Source: Gammaproteobacteria bacterium
Lineage (GTDB): Bacteria > Pseudomonadota > Gammaproteobacteria > RBG-16-57-12
Assembly (NCBI GenBank): GCA_022712945.1
Contig: JAFLJP010000076.1
Coordinates: 1 to 60,418, forward strand
Direction: 5' to 3'
Length of the DNA: 60,418 nucleotides
Positions 44,183 to 53,633 of this stretch are shown here, piece after piece. The stretch's first letter is position 1. Each line of letters opens with the position of its first letter. Below the pieces are notes generated by a model. That model made no database searches. It saw only the letters and a list, made by a program, of their open reading frames with translations, and was not told the origin of the DNA. Position numbers and translations under genes: made by a program.

Positions 44183-44767
44183 CTAAAGACGTATGTATGT
44201 AATTTCATCAGGGGTGCTCTGTTCATTCAGCCAGTGTGCGGCGAGCTCATCGACATGCCCGTCAAAACATCCGGGTAGCCCTTGATGAGAGGCCATTCTC
44301 AGTGCGATATGCCACTCAGCCAATAGCGGCAGGGTGGCGATAACTCCGGCGGGTATACCCGGTATCATGATGCGACAGGGGGCTGGTTTAAACGGCAGTT
44401 GGTCATCCATTTGCAGTAGCAGCAGTGTGGTGTGGTTGTGGCGTTGGCGTAAACGGTCTGCAAAAAAGATCAGAGCAGGGAGCTCTGTTAAGTGGGCAAC
44501 CAACAGTGAGCGGGGGTGCTCATCCGAGAGGATAATCGGTTTACCGCAGGGCCCTTCGATGTCACTTTCAGTTGGTATTTCACCGGTAAATAGCAGTTCA
44601 ATCCAGCCCGCTTGGCGGTCACTGCGCATGATTAGCAGTGTGCGCTGGCCCCATATGATCCACTGTCCTGGTTTCGCGGTGGCGGCAATGCCTTCTGCTG
44701 TAAGACGCAGGTGGGTGAATCCTCCTGGGCAAGGGGTTTGTGATGTTATCTTTATATTTTCACGCAT
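44183..44767 (-). CDS. PyrK-like protein without the [2Fe-2S] motif
   Basis: This 194-residue protein resembles the ferredoxin-reductase-like PyrK subunit: an N-terminal flavin-type barrel (GQWIIWGQRTLLIMRSD, a variant of the R-x-Y-S/T flavin loop) and a Rossmann-like half with ALIFFADRLRQR. The C-terminal Cys cluster of PyrK is absent; the only C-terminal Cys is in PGCFDGHVDELAAHW. Its ATG overlaps the pyrC' stop by one base, so it belongs to the pyrimidine operon. It may deliver or sense electrons for dihydroorotate oxidation, or may have lost redox function; the sequence does not say. No pyrD gene is in the window. Confidence 0.65.
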   Translation of the reverse strand: MRENIKITSQTPCPGGFTHLRLTAEGIAATAKPGQWIIWGQRTLLIMRSDRQAGWIELLFTGEIPTESDIEGPCGKPIILSDEHPRSLLVAHLTELPALIFFADRLRQRHNHTTLLLLQMDDQLPFKPAPCRIMIPGIPAGVIATLPLLAEWHIALRMASHQGLPGCFDGHVDELAAHWLNEQSTPDEITYIRL

Positions 44768-46044
44768 TAATCAGATAGCTGGTAAGTAACAGTTCCGGCC
44801 AGCAGGGTGTAGTGCACGCGTCCTTTTAGTTCTCGGCCAATGAAGGGGTTGTTTTTTCCGGAGCTGAGCATGCTCTGTTCGCTTAACATCCAATACTCTT
44901 CGGGGTCGAAGATACAGATATCTGCGGTGCAGCCAATCTCTAAGCTACCGGCTGGAATACCGAGGATTTTTGCCGGTGTTATGGTCAAGCTAGCGATAAT
45001 ATCGATCAGGCTCATCTCCAGGTCAGCCATGCGCAGCGCCAGGGGCAGCAGGCTCTCCAGTGCTGATATTCCAGGTTCTGTCTCGGCAAAGGGGGCCAAT
45101 TTGGCATCTTTGTCGTGGGGCTGGTGGTCAGAGCAAATCACACCAATGACACCCTGCATGATGCCATCACGCAGCCCATCACGATCCCGTTCACTGCGTA
45201 ACGGTGGCTGAACGTGGCAGAGGCTGTTAAATTCAGCAATGTCGATGTGGCTCAGCTGGAGCTGGTGTGCTGCAACATCGGCACTCACCGGCAGCCCGTC
45301 AAATTGAGCACGGCTGATCATTCGTACCGCTTTTGCGGTGGAGAGTTGGCAAAAGTGAACCCGGGCACCGGTCATCTCCACCAGTTGTAACAGCTTTGCC
45401 ACTTCGGCCTCTTCGGCGCAGGAGGGGATGCCGGTTAAGCCCATACGGGTACTCATGACCCCTTCATGGGCACAACCACCATCGCTCAACCAGGGATCTT
45501 CTGCATGTAGAAACAGCGTAATCTCCATGGTTTTGGCATACTCCATGGCGCGCCGCAGTACCTGGGTGTTTTTGATCGGGTGGTGAGCGTTGCTCAGGCC
45601 AACACACCCCACCTCTTTGAGGCTCTGCATGGCGCTGATCTCTTCACCATTGAGGCCTTTGGTTAGTGCTCCCATCACGTAAACGTTGGCTTTGGCGGCT
45701 TTTTCTGCCTTCAGGCGAATCAGCTCCACGATGGCGGTGGTATCGGTAACCGGTTTGGTATCGGGTGGGCAACAGAGTGAGGTGATTCCCCCGGCAACGG
45801 CGGCGGCTGATTCACTGGCGATGGTGCCTTTGTGGCTGTTGCCCGGTTCCCGCAGATGGGCCTGCATATCGACCAGGCCGGGGCAGACCACTTTACCGGT
45901 CGCATCAATCACTTGATCCGCTTTAAAGCCTTCGGGCTGATCACCGATGGCTACTACCTTGCCGTCAGCAACATAGAGATCACAAGTTTTATCAATTCCC
46001 TGTGAGGCATCAATCAGTTGCCCGCCCTGAATGTGAATATTCAT
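44767..46044 (-). CDS. pyrC': Dihydroorotase-like subunit PyrC' (PyrX), predicted non-catalytic
   Basis: This 425-residue class I dihydroorotase homolog has lost metal ligands. The HxH at the strand-1 motif is Q61-A-H63 ([10 protein letters not shown]), the bridging Asp region reads GLSNAHHP instead of FSDDG, and the next His is Gln (Q233 in [10 protein letters not shown]). His180 (FLHAED) and the final Asp (CSDHQPH) remain. In Pseudomonas an inactive PyrC' is the structural partner of PyrB in a class A aspartate transcarbamoylase, and the gene order pyrR-pyrB-pyrC' is identical. A true dihydroorotase should then be encoded elsewhere. Start and stop codons overlap both neighbours (ATGA; TAATG). 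Confidence 0.9.
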   Translation of the reverse strand: MNIHIQGGQLIDASQGIDKTCDLYVADGKVVAIGDQPEGFKADQVIDATGKVVCPGLVDMQAHLREPGNSHKGTIASESAAAVAGGITSLCCPPDTKPVTDTTAIVELIRLKAEKAAKANVYVMGALTKGLNGEEISAMQSLKEVGCVGLSNAHHPIKNTQVLRRAMEYAKTMEITLFLHAEDPWLSDGGCAHEGVMSTRMGLTGIPSCAEEAEVAKLLQLVEMTGARVHFCQLSTAKAVRMISRAQFDGLPVSADVAAHQLQLSHIDIAEFNSLCHVQPPLRSERDRDGLRDGIMQGVIGVICSDHQPHDKDAKLAPFAETEPGISALESLLPLALRMADLEMSLIDIIASLTITPAKILGIPAGSLEIGCTADICIFDPEEYWMLSEQSMLSSGKNNPFIGRELKGRVHYTLLAGTVTYQLSD

Positions 46045-47021
46045 TTGGGCTCTCCCATCTCAATTTCGGGCCGCCCGAGGGTCATCGACATCACGGCCAT
46101 ACGGATAGCGATGCCATTGGTGACCTGTTGTAAAATCACTGAATGCTCGCCATCGGCAACATTTGAGGCGATCTCTACGCCACGATTGATCGGGCCGGGG
46201 TGCATGACGGTGACATCTGGTTTGGCGAGTTTTAGGCGGGCTTCGCTCAGGCCGTAGCGTTTGAAATATTCCGCTTCACTGGGTAAAAAGCCACCCTGCA
46301 TGCGCTCTTTTTGCAGGCGCAACATGATGATGACATCGGCATTTTTAATGCCGCTCTCCATTTCGTGGTGTACGTGCACCCCAAGGGTTGCCACATCGGC
46401 GGGAATCAGTGTTCGCGGGGCCACAACACGTACTTCGGTGACCCCCAGCGTGGTGAGGGCGTGAATCTGCGAACGGGCGACCCGTGAGTGCAGAATATCA
46501 CCGACAATCGCTACGGTGAGCGGGGCAAATTCACCCTTCTCTTTGCGAATGGTGAACATATCCAACATACCTTGCGTTGGGTGGCTGTGACAACCATCCC
46601 CAGCGTTAATTACGCTCACATGAGGGGCCACATGTTCGGCAATAAAGCGGGCGGCACCACTGGAGCCGTGGCGCACAACAAACATATCGACACCCATCGC
46701 CTCCAGGTTTTGCAGCATATCCAGCAGGCTCTCTCCTTTGCTGGTGGCGGAGGTTTTAATATCCATGCTCAATATGTCGGCGGATAGTCGCTGCGCGGCC
46801 AGTTCAAAGGTGCTGCGGGTACGGGTGCTGGGTTCAAAAAAGAGGTTGGCGACGGTTTTTCCACGCAGTAACGGTACCTTTTTCGTTTTGCGGGCACCGA
46901 GCCCGAGAAAATTCTCTGCGGTATCGAGAATATCCACCAGCATTTGCCGTTTCAGCCCCTCCACGGTGATGAAGTGGCGCAGTTTGTTTTGCTCATCCAG
47001 TTGTATATTTCGTCTGCTCAT
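46041..47021 (-). CDS. pyrB: Aspartate carbamoyltransferase catalytic subunit
   Basis: This 326-residue protein has the carbamoyl-phosphate motif [15 protein letters not shown] (about residue 62), [12 protein letters not shown], and the aspartate-domain [12 protein letters not shown]. It catalyses the first committed pyrimidine step. The absence of pyrI and the presence of pyrC' downstream indicate the class A holoenzyme. Its ATG overlaps the pyrR stop and its stop overlaps the pyrC' start (ATGA each), so the three are translationally coupled. Confidence 0.97.
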   Translation of the reverse strand: MSRRNIQLDEQNKLRHFITVEGLKRQMLVDILDTAENFLGLGARKTKKVPLLRGKTVANLFFEPSTRTRSTFELAAQRLSADILSMDIKTSATSKGESLLDMLQNLEAMGVDMFVVRHGSSGAARFIAEHVAPHVSVINAGDGCHSHPTQGMLDMFTIRKEKGEFAPLTVAIVGDILHSRVARSQIHALTTLGVTEVRVVAPRTLIPADVATLGVHVHHEMESGIKNADVIIMLRLQKERMQGGFLPSEAEYFKRYGLSEARLKLAKPDVTVMHPGPINRGVEIASNVADGEHSVILQQVTNGIAIRMAVMSMTLGRPEIEMGEPK

Positions 47022-47524
47022 AATGACTCAATAATCTTTAGAGAGAGCTGTTCCGGGCCGCTTAATTTAACGTGTTCGTGACTATCCAAGTCAAGGGTGA
47101 CACCCACTACGTCTGCCAGAATCGGCAGTTCACGACCATTTCGTTCCGCCAGTACGACCAATGTCACTGAGGCGGGGCGGCCATAATCAAATATTTCGTT
47201 CAGTGCGGCGCGGATGGTGCGCCCGGTGTGCAGCACATCATCCACCAGAATCAGCTCTGCCCCGTCGATAGCAAAAGGTAAGTGGGAGGGTTTTACCTCG
47301 GGGTGCATGCCCACCTGGGTAAAATCATCCCGGTAGAAGGAGATGTTAAGGCAGCCCAACGGACTCTCAAGCGCCAGCTGTTGGTGCAGCTTCTCGGCGA
47401 TCCAGACGCCACCACTATAGATGCCGATCATCTGGGGTTTTTTGATGCCACGGGCTGTCAGGGTGCTCTGGAGCTGTTCACCCATCTGTGCCAGCATTGC
47501 GGTTATATCGAAGTTTTCACTCAT
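47018..47524 (-). CDS. pyrR: Pyrimidine operon regulator/uracil phosphoribosyltransferase PyrR
   Basis: This 168-residue protein has the PRPP motif [17 protein letters not shown] and [13 protein letters not shown] near the N-terminus. In Firmicutes PyrR is an RNA-binding attenuator. In Pseudomonas, where the same order occurs, its regulatory role is different and less clear. I see no obvious PyrR-type anti-antiterminator hairpin ahead of the operon, so a purely metabolic or other regulatory role is possible. It overlaps ruvX and pyrB by four bases each. Confidence 0.94.
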   Translation of the reverse strand: MSENFDITAMLAQMGEQLQSTLTARGIKKPQMIGIYSGGVWIAEKLHQQLALESPLGCLNISFYRDDFTQVGMHPEVKPSHLPFAIDGAELILVDDVLHTGRTIRAALNEIFDYGRPASVTLVVLAERNGRELPILADVVGVTLDLDSHEHVKLSGPEQLSLKIIESL

Positions 47525-47928
47525 CTATTTTGATCCAGCCAGGTTTGCAATATTAATTGAGCGGCGACCCGGTCGATTACGCCTTTGTCTTTTTTTGCCT
47601 GCCCTGGTAGTAAACTGCGCTCCGCTTCCCGGGAGCTGAGGCGCTCATCCACGTAGTGAACCGGTAGGCCGTAACGCCCATGCAGTTGGTTACCAAAACG
47701 GGTAATGGTGGCCGTGAGTTGATGCGCTGAGCCATCCATATTTTTTGGCATGCCGACCACAAATAGTGTGGGTTGCCACTCATTGATCAGGCGCTCTACC
47801 GCCTGCCAGTCAGGCTTTCCTTGGTCAGCTTTAATCGTTGCTAGGGGTGAGCCGGTACCGGTAATGGTCTGGCCGACTGCAACGCCGATACGACAGCGGC
47901 CATAATCAAACCCCAGTACGGTTTCCAT
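47521..47928 (-). CDS. ruvX: Holliday junction resolvase-like protein RuvX/YqgF
   Basis: This 135-residue RNase H-fold protein has [14 protein letters not shown] (catalytic Asp), [11 protein letters not shown] and [14 protein letters not shown]. It is needed for pre-16S rRNA 5'-end maturation and has been linked to junction resolution. I start it at the ATG at 47928, which overlaps the yqgE stop by one base (TGATG); an upstream frame extension is basic, low-complexity and inside yqgE. The usual neighbour yqgE is directly upstream. Confidence 0.94.
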   Translation of the reverse strand: METVLGFDYGRCRIGVAVGQTITGTGSPLATIKADQGKPDWQAVERLINEWQPTLFVVGMPKNMDGSAHQLTATITRFGNQLHGRYGLPVHYVDERLSSREAERSLLPGQAKKDKGVIDRVAAQLILQTWLDQNR

Positions 47929-48512
47929 CAGGCGTGGCCGACGTCGTGAGAGAGAGAGTTCAGATTCACCCCGAGCAGGTCGGCGGCTTTTTGCCAACGT
48001 TTTTCTGCCGGTTCATTCCATAATGAACTCATGTCCGCTGGTACGCTGAGCCAGGCATTTTGTGCCATCTCCTGCTCCAGCTGTTCACCACCCCACCCGG
48101 CATAGCCGAGCATCACCAGATAGTTATCTGGCCCCTCTCCAAGGGCGATGGCACTGACAATATCGCTGGAGGTGGTGAGCATCAGGTTATCGGTTAATGC
48201 TAATGAAGCGCTCCATTCACCCTGGGGTGTGTGGAGTACGAAGCCGTGTTCGGGTTCAACCGGGCCGCCCAGATAGACCGGAATGTTATCGACCTGTTTG
48301 TCCACTTCACCTTGCTTCAACTCTTTGTCCACCTGTGCCAATACCTGACGGAAGGTGATGTCGAGGGGAATGCTGAGAATTAGCCCCATCGCACCTTCAT
48401 CCGTGTGCTCACAGATATAGGTGACGGTTTTGGAGAAGTTTTCATCGTCCATACCTGGCATGGCAATCAAAAGGTGGTTTTTTAACGATGCGGTTGTATT
48501 CATTAAATTCAA
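47928..48512 (-). CDS. yqgE: YqgE/AlgH family protein
   Basis: This 194-residue protein has LKNHLLIAMPGMDDENFSKT, a glutamate-containing YLGGPVEPEHGFVLHT and MLGYAGWGGEQLEQEM, the three conserved blocks of UPF0301. In Pseudomonas AlgH affects alginate and nucleotide-related regulation; the biochemical activity is not firmly known. It heads the ruvX-pyrR-pyrB-pyrC'-pyrK-like operon. A second ATG three codons in is an equally possible start. A 39-bp gap separates it from tonB. Confidence 0.94.
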   Translation of the reverse strand: MNLMNTTASLKNHLLIAMPGMDDENFSKTVTYICEHTDEGAMGLILSIPLDITFRQVLAQVDKELKQGEVDKQVDNIPVYLGGPVEPEHGFVLHTPQGEWSASLALTDNLMLTTSSDIVSAIALGEGPDNYLVMLGYAGWGGEQLEQEMAQNAWLSVPADMSSLWNEPAEKRWQKAADLLGVNLNSLSHDVGHA

Positions 48513-48551
48513 TATTCTAATTTGATTGTTTTGGATGGTTTATTCGGTGCA

Positions 48552-49433
48552 CTACTTTGTCGCCAAGCCGTTTTTCTGAAATTGCCAAGTACGGATAATA
48601 GCAAGAATATCGGTCTCCTCTCTCAACGCTTCCGGAAGCGGTGCAAAAGGGGCGGCCAGACGGACGATGCGAATCGCGGCATCATTCAGCAGTGGTTCTC
48701 CCGAAGAGCGTAACACGTTAATTTCCTGCACGCTGCCATCCGGGTTGATATTCACCTCCAGCACCAGGTTGCCATAAATTTGTTGATGACGGGCCGCGTC
48801 GGGATAATTTATATTGCCGATTCGCTCTACTTTCTCTTGCCAGGCACTCATATATGAAGCGGCGTTATACTCTTGGGTTGCCGCAGATATGTATTTTTTG
48901 CGCGGCATTTTGGAGTAACTCTCCCACGCCTCACTTACTTCGGCATTGAGTCGGGCAATTTCCCGGCTGCGCTGAATCAGTTGCTGTGCGGTTAATGCCT
49001 GTGGTGATTCCGAGTCAGGTTCAAGCGACTGCTGTTGCATTAGATCTGCTTGCTCAGATGCTTGTATCGCCAACTGTTCCTGAATCGGTTTCGGCTTGCT
49101 GGCTACCACCATTTCAACCTGTTGTGCGGGAGCTAGATTGGGGTTGTCACTGGGTAGTTCAGAGGGTGGTGGACTTTTAGGGCGGACTCTCTGCTCGGTA
49201 TTCCCACCGCCTTGCTGGGTGATTTGTGCCAGGTAATCCGCCTCGCTCTCTTCACTTGAGGTGCTATTTTGAATGAAGATTACCTCCATTTCCGTTAATG
49301 CCGCTGGCTTGTTTAACTCAAATTCAAAAACCAGACCCAGCACCAGCACCAGATGTACGATCACCGCGATAAAAATAGTGAAACTCAGTCGATCTGAGGA
49401 TTTGATGGGGATTGTTTTAACCGCTTGTTCCAC
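48552..49433 (-). CDS. tonB: TonB family energy transducer
   Basis: This 293-residue protein has an N-terminal membrane anchor (about 18-40) followed by a long Gln/Ser/Pro-rich periplasmic stretch (about 70-150). A C-terminal TonB domain (about 200-290) opens with WQEKVERIGNINYPDAAR and has GNLVLEVNINPDGSVQEINVLRSSG and a final IIRTWQF. It corresponds by position to TonB3 of Pseudomonas, which is associated with pilus function there. The start is a GTG that overlaps the Gx gene end by 17 bp. No exbB or exbD gene is adjacent. Confidence 0.92.
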   Translation of the reverse strand: MEQAVKTIPIKSSDRLSFTIFIAVIVHLVLVLGLVFEFELNKPAALTEMEVIFIQNSTSSEESEADYLAQITQQGGGNTEQRVRPKSPPPSELPSDNPNLAPAQQVEMVVASKPKPIQEQLAIQASEQADLMQQQSLEPDSESPQALTAQQLIQRSREIARLNAEVSEAWESYSKMPRKKYISAATQEYNAASYMSAWQEKVERIGNINYPDAARHQQIYGNLVLEVNINPDGSVQEINVLRSSGEPLLNDAAIRIVRLAAPFAPLPEALREETDILAIIRTWQFQKNGLATK

Positions 49434-49974
49434 TATGGGCTCGCTTCTCTACCTTATCAATCATCGCTGCTGCAATCATGCCACTGATTACGCCAAATAC
49501 CAATGCAGCTGTCATCAACACCGGCAATAATTTGAAAAGAGCGGGGTGTGGAATCAGCAGTAAGTAGGCGGCAGTAAACTGCCCTAGCATGTGTGCCTGG
49601 GCGGCCAATACACTATATCCCAGCGCACCCGGTGCCCAGTTCGGTAACATACGACTGAAGTAATAGGTTACACCCAGCGCCAGCATACTGGCCACCGCGC
49701 CCGTTAAACTGAGAATAAAGGTGGGTGTCAGAAATGTGCCGATTAACAAGCTACCCACCAATACCCGCAACAATGCCACCCACAGGGCATCTCGCCAGCC
49801 GTAAAGTATCAATACCGCAATCACCACCACGTTGGCCAGACCCAGTTTAAGGCCGGGGATTGGGCTGGGCAGTGCACTTTCGACAATATGAATGGTAATT
49901 GCCAGTGCGGCCCACCAGGCGATGCGGTGGTCACGGGGTTGGGTCAAAATTTGACGATAACCCGGTTCGCTCAT
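49417..49974 (-). CDS. Gx transporter family protein (Hpre_diP_synt_I domain)
   Basis: This 185-residue protein has five predicted helices; ESALPSPIPGLKLGLANVV is the signature of the family annotated as heptaprenyl diphosphate synthase component I or Gx transporter. It resembles ECF-type S components. It follows the NusG-II gene and apbE, a trio repeatedly found with extracytosolic flavinylation, so a role in supplying flavin or a related substrate is plausible. It is not a prenyl synthase by itself. It overlaps tonB by 17 bp. Confidence 0.85.
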   Translation of the reverse strand: MSEPGYRQILTQPRDHRIAWWAALAITIHIVESALPSPIPGLKLGLANVVVIAVLILYGWRDALWVALLRVLVGSLLIGTFLTPTFILSLTGAVASMLALGVTYYFSRMLPNWAPGALGYSVLAAQAHMLGQFTAAYLLLIPHPALFKLLPVLMTAALVFGVISGMIAAAMIDKVEKRAHSGTSG

Positions 49975-49977
49975 GAT

Positions 49978-50340
49978 TTAAAAATTAATCGCATCAAAAC
50001 GCTGCTCTCCACCCAGTATGGCGATACTGACCTGATTGGGCAGACAACTTACCACCTCACCACCCAGATTAATCCAGCCCCGGTGGATGCACTGCTTGCC
50101 CTGGCAGGCCGAGGTGATAAAGCGAATTTTTCCATCCAGTATCTCCAGGATGCTCAGGCCCAGTGCGCCCGCCACTTCGATGGTTTGGGGTTGGTGAAGG
50201 CTTACTAACGCTTGCTGATCACCACCCACCAGAATCTGTGCATATTCACCGGCACGTTGGTCACCCCAGAGGGTGAAGTAGAGCCATGGCAGCAGTAGCA
50301 GGGTGGCTAGAAATATCAGATAATCACCGCGACGCAGCAC
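49978..50340 (-). CDS. NusG domain II-containing exported protein
   Basis: This protein of about 120 residues has an N-terminal hydrophobic anchor (about 8-22) and one small beta domain of the NusG_II type. It contains LGLSILEILDGKIRFITSAC, here best seen as GLSILEILDGKIRF then CQGKQCIHRGWI, and a last VVSCLPNQVSIAIL. The C-x4-C and later Cys are typical of this exported family. It has no NusG KOW function. I prefer the GTG at 50340, one base overlapping the apbE TAG; a TTG at 50346 is the alternative. It is tightly linked to apbE and Gx, pointing to flavinylation. Confidence 0.8.
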   Translation of the reverse strand: MLRRGDYLIFLATLLLLPWLYFTLWGDQRAGEYAQILVGGDQQALVSLHQPQTIEVAGALGLSILEILDGKIRFITSACQGKQCIHRGWINLGGEVVSCLPNQVSIAILGGEQRFDAINF

Positions 50341-51371
50341 TACCAATCCACCACATTGATGTTTGGTTCAGGTGAGACCTCAAAGCGGATACGCTTGACC
50401 ATTGCCGGACTCATGCTGATCTTCCCTCGGGGGGTAATCACCATCACCTGGCTGAGTCCCATCTTTTTTGCCACCTCACGCCACTGTTCGGGCCCGGCCA
50501 CCAGAAGGGCGGTAGCGGCGGCGTCTGCGGTGGCGGCATCATGATGTAAAATGGTCACAGAGCTGAAACCTTCCGCCGGATAGCCGTTACGTGGGTCGAT
50601 AATGTGATGATAGCGCTTGCCTTGATAATCGTAAAAACGTTCGTAATCACCCGAGGTAAAGACACTCTCATCGCGACTGATTTGCAGTGAGGCGATCAAC
50701 CCTTCACCCCGTGGATTGCGAATGCCGATTCGCCACGGCCACTCCCCTTTGCTACCGATGGCCCGCAGGTCGCCACCGGCATTGACAATGGCATTATCAA
50801 ATCCCATCTGCCGAAGTGTCTCGATGGCCCGGTCGACCGCATATCCCTTGGCGAAACCACCGAAATCGAGATAGAGGCGCGGGTTGTGGCTCTGGGCCAA
50901 GCCATTATTGATCTCCAGATCGGTGATGTGAGGGGCTTGCTTAATAAAGTTGGCCAGCTGTGTTGCATCGGGTGGCTGGGTGACATTAACCAGGTTGTCG
51001 GAAAACCCCCACAGCTTTACCAGTTGGCCCAGTGAGGGGTCAAACAGGCCATCACTTGCCACTGATAGTTCGATGGCACGCTGTAGCAGGGGGGCGATTG
51101 AATCGGGGGTTGGGGTCGGTTTCCCCGTTGTCAGCTGTTGGTTGAAGGTGTGCAGTTCTCCCGCCTCCCAGGGGTGCCACTGTTGGTGCTGGTGTTGGAA
51201 TTGTGCACTTAATTGACTCATCGCCTCAGTGGCGGCCGCTTCATCTTCGGTCCAGATAATGACCTCCACCAGCGTGCCAAAGACATACATCTGCTGTTTG
51301 TGACTATGGGCGCTTGGGCGATCACATCCACTGAGTGCCACCACTACAATCAATAGCAGCAGGCACCTCAT
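50340..51371 (-). CDS. apbE: FAD:protein FMN transferase (ApbE), lipoprotein
   Basis: This 343-residue protein has a lipobox LSGC near residue 16 and a full ApbE fold: FGTLVEVIIWTED, GLFDPSLGQLVKLWGF, DFGGFAKGYAVDRAIE, VNAGGDLRAIG, HHIIDPRNGYPAEGF and the metal site DAATADAAATALLVAG. ApbE covalently attaches FMN to Thr/Ser of exported proteins such as Rnf/Nqr subunits and FMN-binding domains. No target with a clear FMN-binding motif is in the window. Its ATG overlaps the gshB stop (ATGA), so it is read with gshA and gshB. Confidence 0.96.
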   Translation of the reverse strand: MRCLLLLIVVVALSGCDRPSAHSHKQQMYVFGTLVEVIIWTEDEAAATEAMSQLSAQFQHQHQQWHPWEAGELHTFNQQLTTGKPTPTPDSIAPLLQRAIELSVASDGLFDPSLGQLVKLWGFSDNLVNVTQPPDATQLANFIKQAPHITDLEINNGLAQSHNPRLYLDFGGFAKGYAVDRAIETLRQMGFDNAIVNAGGDLRAIGSKGEWPWRIGIRNPRGEGLIASLQISRDESVFTSGDYERFYDYQGKRYHHIIDPRNGYPAEGFSSVTILHHDAATADAAATALLVAGPEQWREVAKKMGLSQVMVITPRGKISMSPAMVKRIRFEVSPEPNINVVDW

Positions 51372-52324
51372 GGACGCAGTGCCAGACGTTGCTCGATGGC
51401 ATCCATCAATTTTCCACTGATGTTGAGACCATATTGATTATCCAACTCTCGAATGCAGGTGGGGCTGGTTACATTAATTTCAGTCAGGTAATCGCCGATG
51501 ACATCCAGGCCGACAAATAGCAGTCCTTTTTCACGCAGGGTTGGCCCCAGTTGTTGGCAGATCCAGCGGTCTCGTTCGCTCAATTCGACCCCCACACCCC
51601 GGCCACCGGCCGCAATGTTGGCTCGTACTTCGCCCTTGGCCGGTAGGCGCGCCAGGGCGTAGGGTATCGGCTCACCATCCACCATTAAGATGCGTTTATC
51701 GCCTGAGCTGATCTCCGGGATAAAACGTTGCGCCATGATGTAGCGGTGGCCGTGCTGGGTCAAAACTTCAATGGTGACACCGATGTTGGCATCTTGTTCG
51801 CGCAGTCTGAATACCGACGCACCACCCATACCATCCAGTGGCTTGAGAATAATGTCGCCATGCTCGGCCAAAAAGGCACGTAATTGCTCATCTCGACGGC
51901 TTACCAGCGTGGGAGGGGTGCACTGATTAAACCAAGCGGTGTAGAGTTTTTCGTTGGCATCACGCAGGCTTTGTGGTTTGTTAACCACCAAAACACCGGC
52001 TATTTCCGCTCGTTCGAGCAGGTAAGTGGCGTAGATGTATTCTGTGTCAAACGGCGGATCTTTGCGCATCAGGATGGTGTCGAGTGTAGCCAGTGGTTGT
52101 TCGATGGGTTCTCCCAAGGTAAACCAGGTATCGTCATCCTCCTGCACGTTAAGGGCAGACATCCGGGCAAAGGCTTCGCCATCACGCAGCGAGAGGTCAC
52201 TCATCTCCATGTAATAGAGTTGATACCCCCGTGCTTGAGCTTCCAGCAGCATCGAAAAACTGCTGTCTTTGTCGATTTTGATGGCGGTAATTGGATCCAT
52301 CACAATGCCTAGTTTAATTGTCAT
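51368..52324 (-). CDS. gshB: Glutathione synthetase
   Basis: This 318-residue ATP-grasp enzyme opens KLGIVMDPITAIKIDKDSSF, with DILMRKDPPFDTEY-type TILMRKDPPFDTEY, KPLDGMGGASVFRL and LLFVGLDVIGDYLTEINVTSP. It adds glycine to gamma-glutamylcysteine. It is located 13 bp after gshA, making a complete glutathione operon, unlike Pseudomonas where gshA is elsewhere. It is followed by apbE with a 4-bp overlap. Confidence 0.97.
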   Translation of the reverse strand: MTIKLGIVMDPITAIKIDKDSSFSMLLEAQARGYQLYYMEMSDLSLRDGEAFARMSALNVQEDDDTWFTLGEPIEQPLATLDTILMRKDPPFDTEYIYATYLLERAEIAGVLVVNKPQSLRDANEKLYTAWFNQCTPPTLVSRRDEQLRAFLAEHGDIILKPLDGMGGASVFRLREQDANIGVTIEVLTQHGHRYIMAQRFIPEISSGDKRILMVDGEPIPYALARLPAKGEVRANIAAGGRGVGVELSERDRWICQQLGPTLREKGLLFVGLDVIGDYLTEINVTSPTCIRELDNQYGLNISGKLMDAIEQRLALRP

Positions 52325-52337
52325 ATTTTAACCAGCC

Positions 52338-53633
52338 CTAACTGTGTTGATGAATTTCACGTGCTGCCGCTAGCATTGCCAGGCGGGCAATGACACCGTA
52401 GGCGTAAAAACGGTTAATGCCAGCATCAGGTGCTTCTGTGTTGTCGGGGGTGTTGCAGGACTCGGCAAAGGCGAGGGGCTCAAAGTGCATGCCGGGAGCA
52501 TTCAAATTTTCTTTTACGCCGCGCCCTTTATGTACCCGATAAAAACCACCCACCACAAAGTGATCCAGCATATAGACTACGGGTTCTGCAACCGCGTTAT
52601 TGTCACCCCAGGTCTCGAAGGTATAAACACCTTCTTGCAGAATAACCTGAGTCACCTCTTGCCCCCCTTTGGCAGAAGCCATCTTATTGCGCTGCTTGCG
52701 ATTAAGCTCAACCAACTCTTCCGGGCTCTCTACGGTCATTATCCCCATGCCGTAGGTGCCGGCATCCGCCTTGACAACAATAAACGGTTTGTCACTCAAG
52801 TCGTACTCTTCATATTTGAGCTTGATTGCCGTGAATAACGCGGTTGCATTTTTCAGCAGGCAATCCTCACCTTCGCGCTTTTTAAAGCTGACTTCACCGC
52901 AATTCCGGAACAGTGGTGAAATGAGCCAGGCATCAATGTCGACCAGCTCAGAGAGCTCTTCAGCCACATCCCGATAGTGTGCAAAGTGGCCCGATTTAAG
53001 TCGATTGGACCACCCCAGTGCCAGTGGTGGAATAATGTGCTGTTCAATGCCCACCAGTGCATCGGGGTATCCTTCGGAGAGGTCATTATTCAGCAGGACA
53101 GCGCAAGGGTCGAAATCGGCCACGCCCACGCGCCGGCCATCACGAATCAAGCGTTCCAGTATCACGTGGCGTCCAGAGGGGAGTTCTACACGCATGGGTT
53201 CGTCTAGGGTGTTCAGCAGCGAACCAATACGTACTTCAAAGCCCGCTGCAGTGATAATTTGTACCAGTGTGGCGAGGCTCTCTAAGTAGAACAGGTTGCG
53301 GGTGTGATTCTCGGGAACCAACAGAATGCGTTGTCCGGTAGGGCAGATACGCTCTACCGCCGACTGTACCGCGTGAATGCAGAGCGGCATGAATGCACTA
53401 TTCAGGTTGTTAAAGCCCGCTGGGAAAAGGTTGGTATCCACCGGTGCTAATTTGAAGCCGGCATTACGTAAATCAACCGAGGTATAGAAGGGGGCGGGTG
53501 TCTTTAGCCACTGGCTGCGAAACCATGCCTCAATTTCGGTCTGGTGAGCCAGTAGATGGCTTTCGATATGCTGTAAAGGCCCGGTGAGAGCTGTTGTCAA
53601 GTGAGGTACGCTGGGATGTTGTTGGGGTGTCAT
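52338..53633 (-). CDS. gshA: Glutamate-cysteine ligase, Acidithiobacillus ferrooxidans type
   Basis: This 431-residue protein belongs to the less common ligase family found in sulfur and iron oxidisers and other proteobacteria, not the E. coli GshA type. It has YTSVDLRNAGFKLAPVDTN, FPAGFNNLN, LLVPENHTRNLFYLE and FIVVKADAGTYGMGIMTV. It makes gamma-glutamylcysteine. I chose the ATG at 53633, with GAGGA eight bases upstream; the frame extends to 53666. It begins the gshA-gshB-apbE-NusG-II-Gx-tonB run and is divergent from pilG. Confidence 0.92.
   Translation of the reverse strand: MTPQQHPSVPHLTTALTGPLQHIESHLLAHQTEIEAWFRSQWLKTPAPFYTSVDLRNAGFKLAPVDTNLFPAGFNNLNSAFMPLCIHAVQSAVERICPTGQRILLVPENHTRNLFYLESLATLVQIITAAGFEVRIGSLLNTLDEPMRVELPSGRHVILERLIRDGRRVGVADFDPCAVLLNNDLSEGYPDALVGIEQHIIPPLALGWSNRLKSGHFAHYRDVAEELSELVDIDAWLISPLFRNCGEVSFKKREGEDCLLKNATALFTAIKLKYEEYDLSDKPFIVVKADAGTYGMGIMTVESPEELVELNRKQRNKMASAKGGQEVTQVILQEGVYTFETWGDNNAVAEPVVYMLDHFVVGGFYRVHKGRGVKENLNAPGMHFEPLAFAESCNTPDNTEAPDAGINRFYAYGVIARLAMLAAAREIHQHS

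Noticed and set aside
44767..46044. Calling this gene an active dihydroorotase
   Set aside because: Two metal His positions are Gln and the FSDDG Asp is absent; operon position equals that of non-catalytic PyrC' in Pseudomonas.
49417..49974. Heptaprenyl diphosphate synthase as a functional call
   Set aside because: The family name is historical; the protein is a small polytopic membrane protein without prenyl synthase motifs and sits with apbE.
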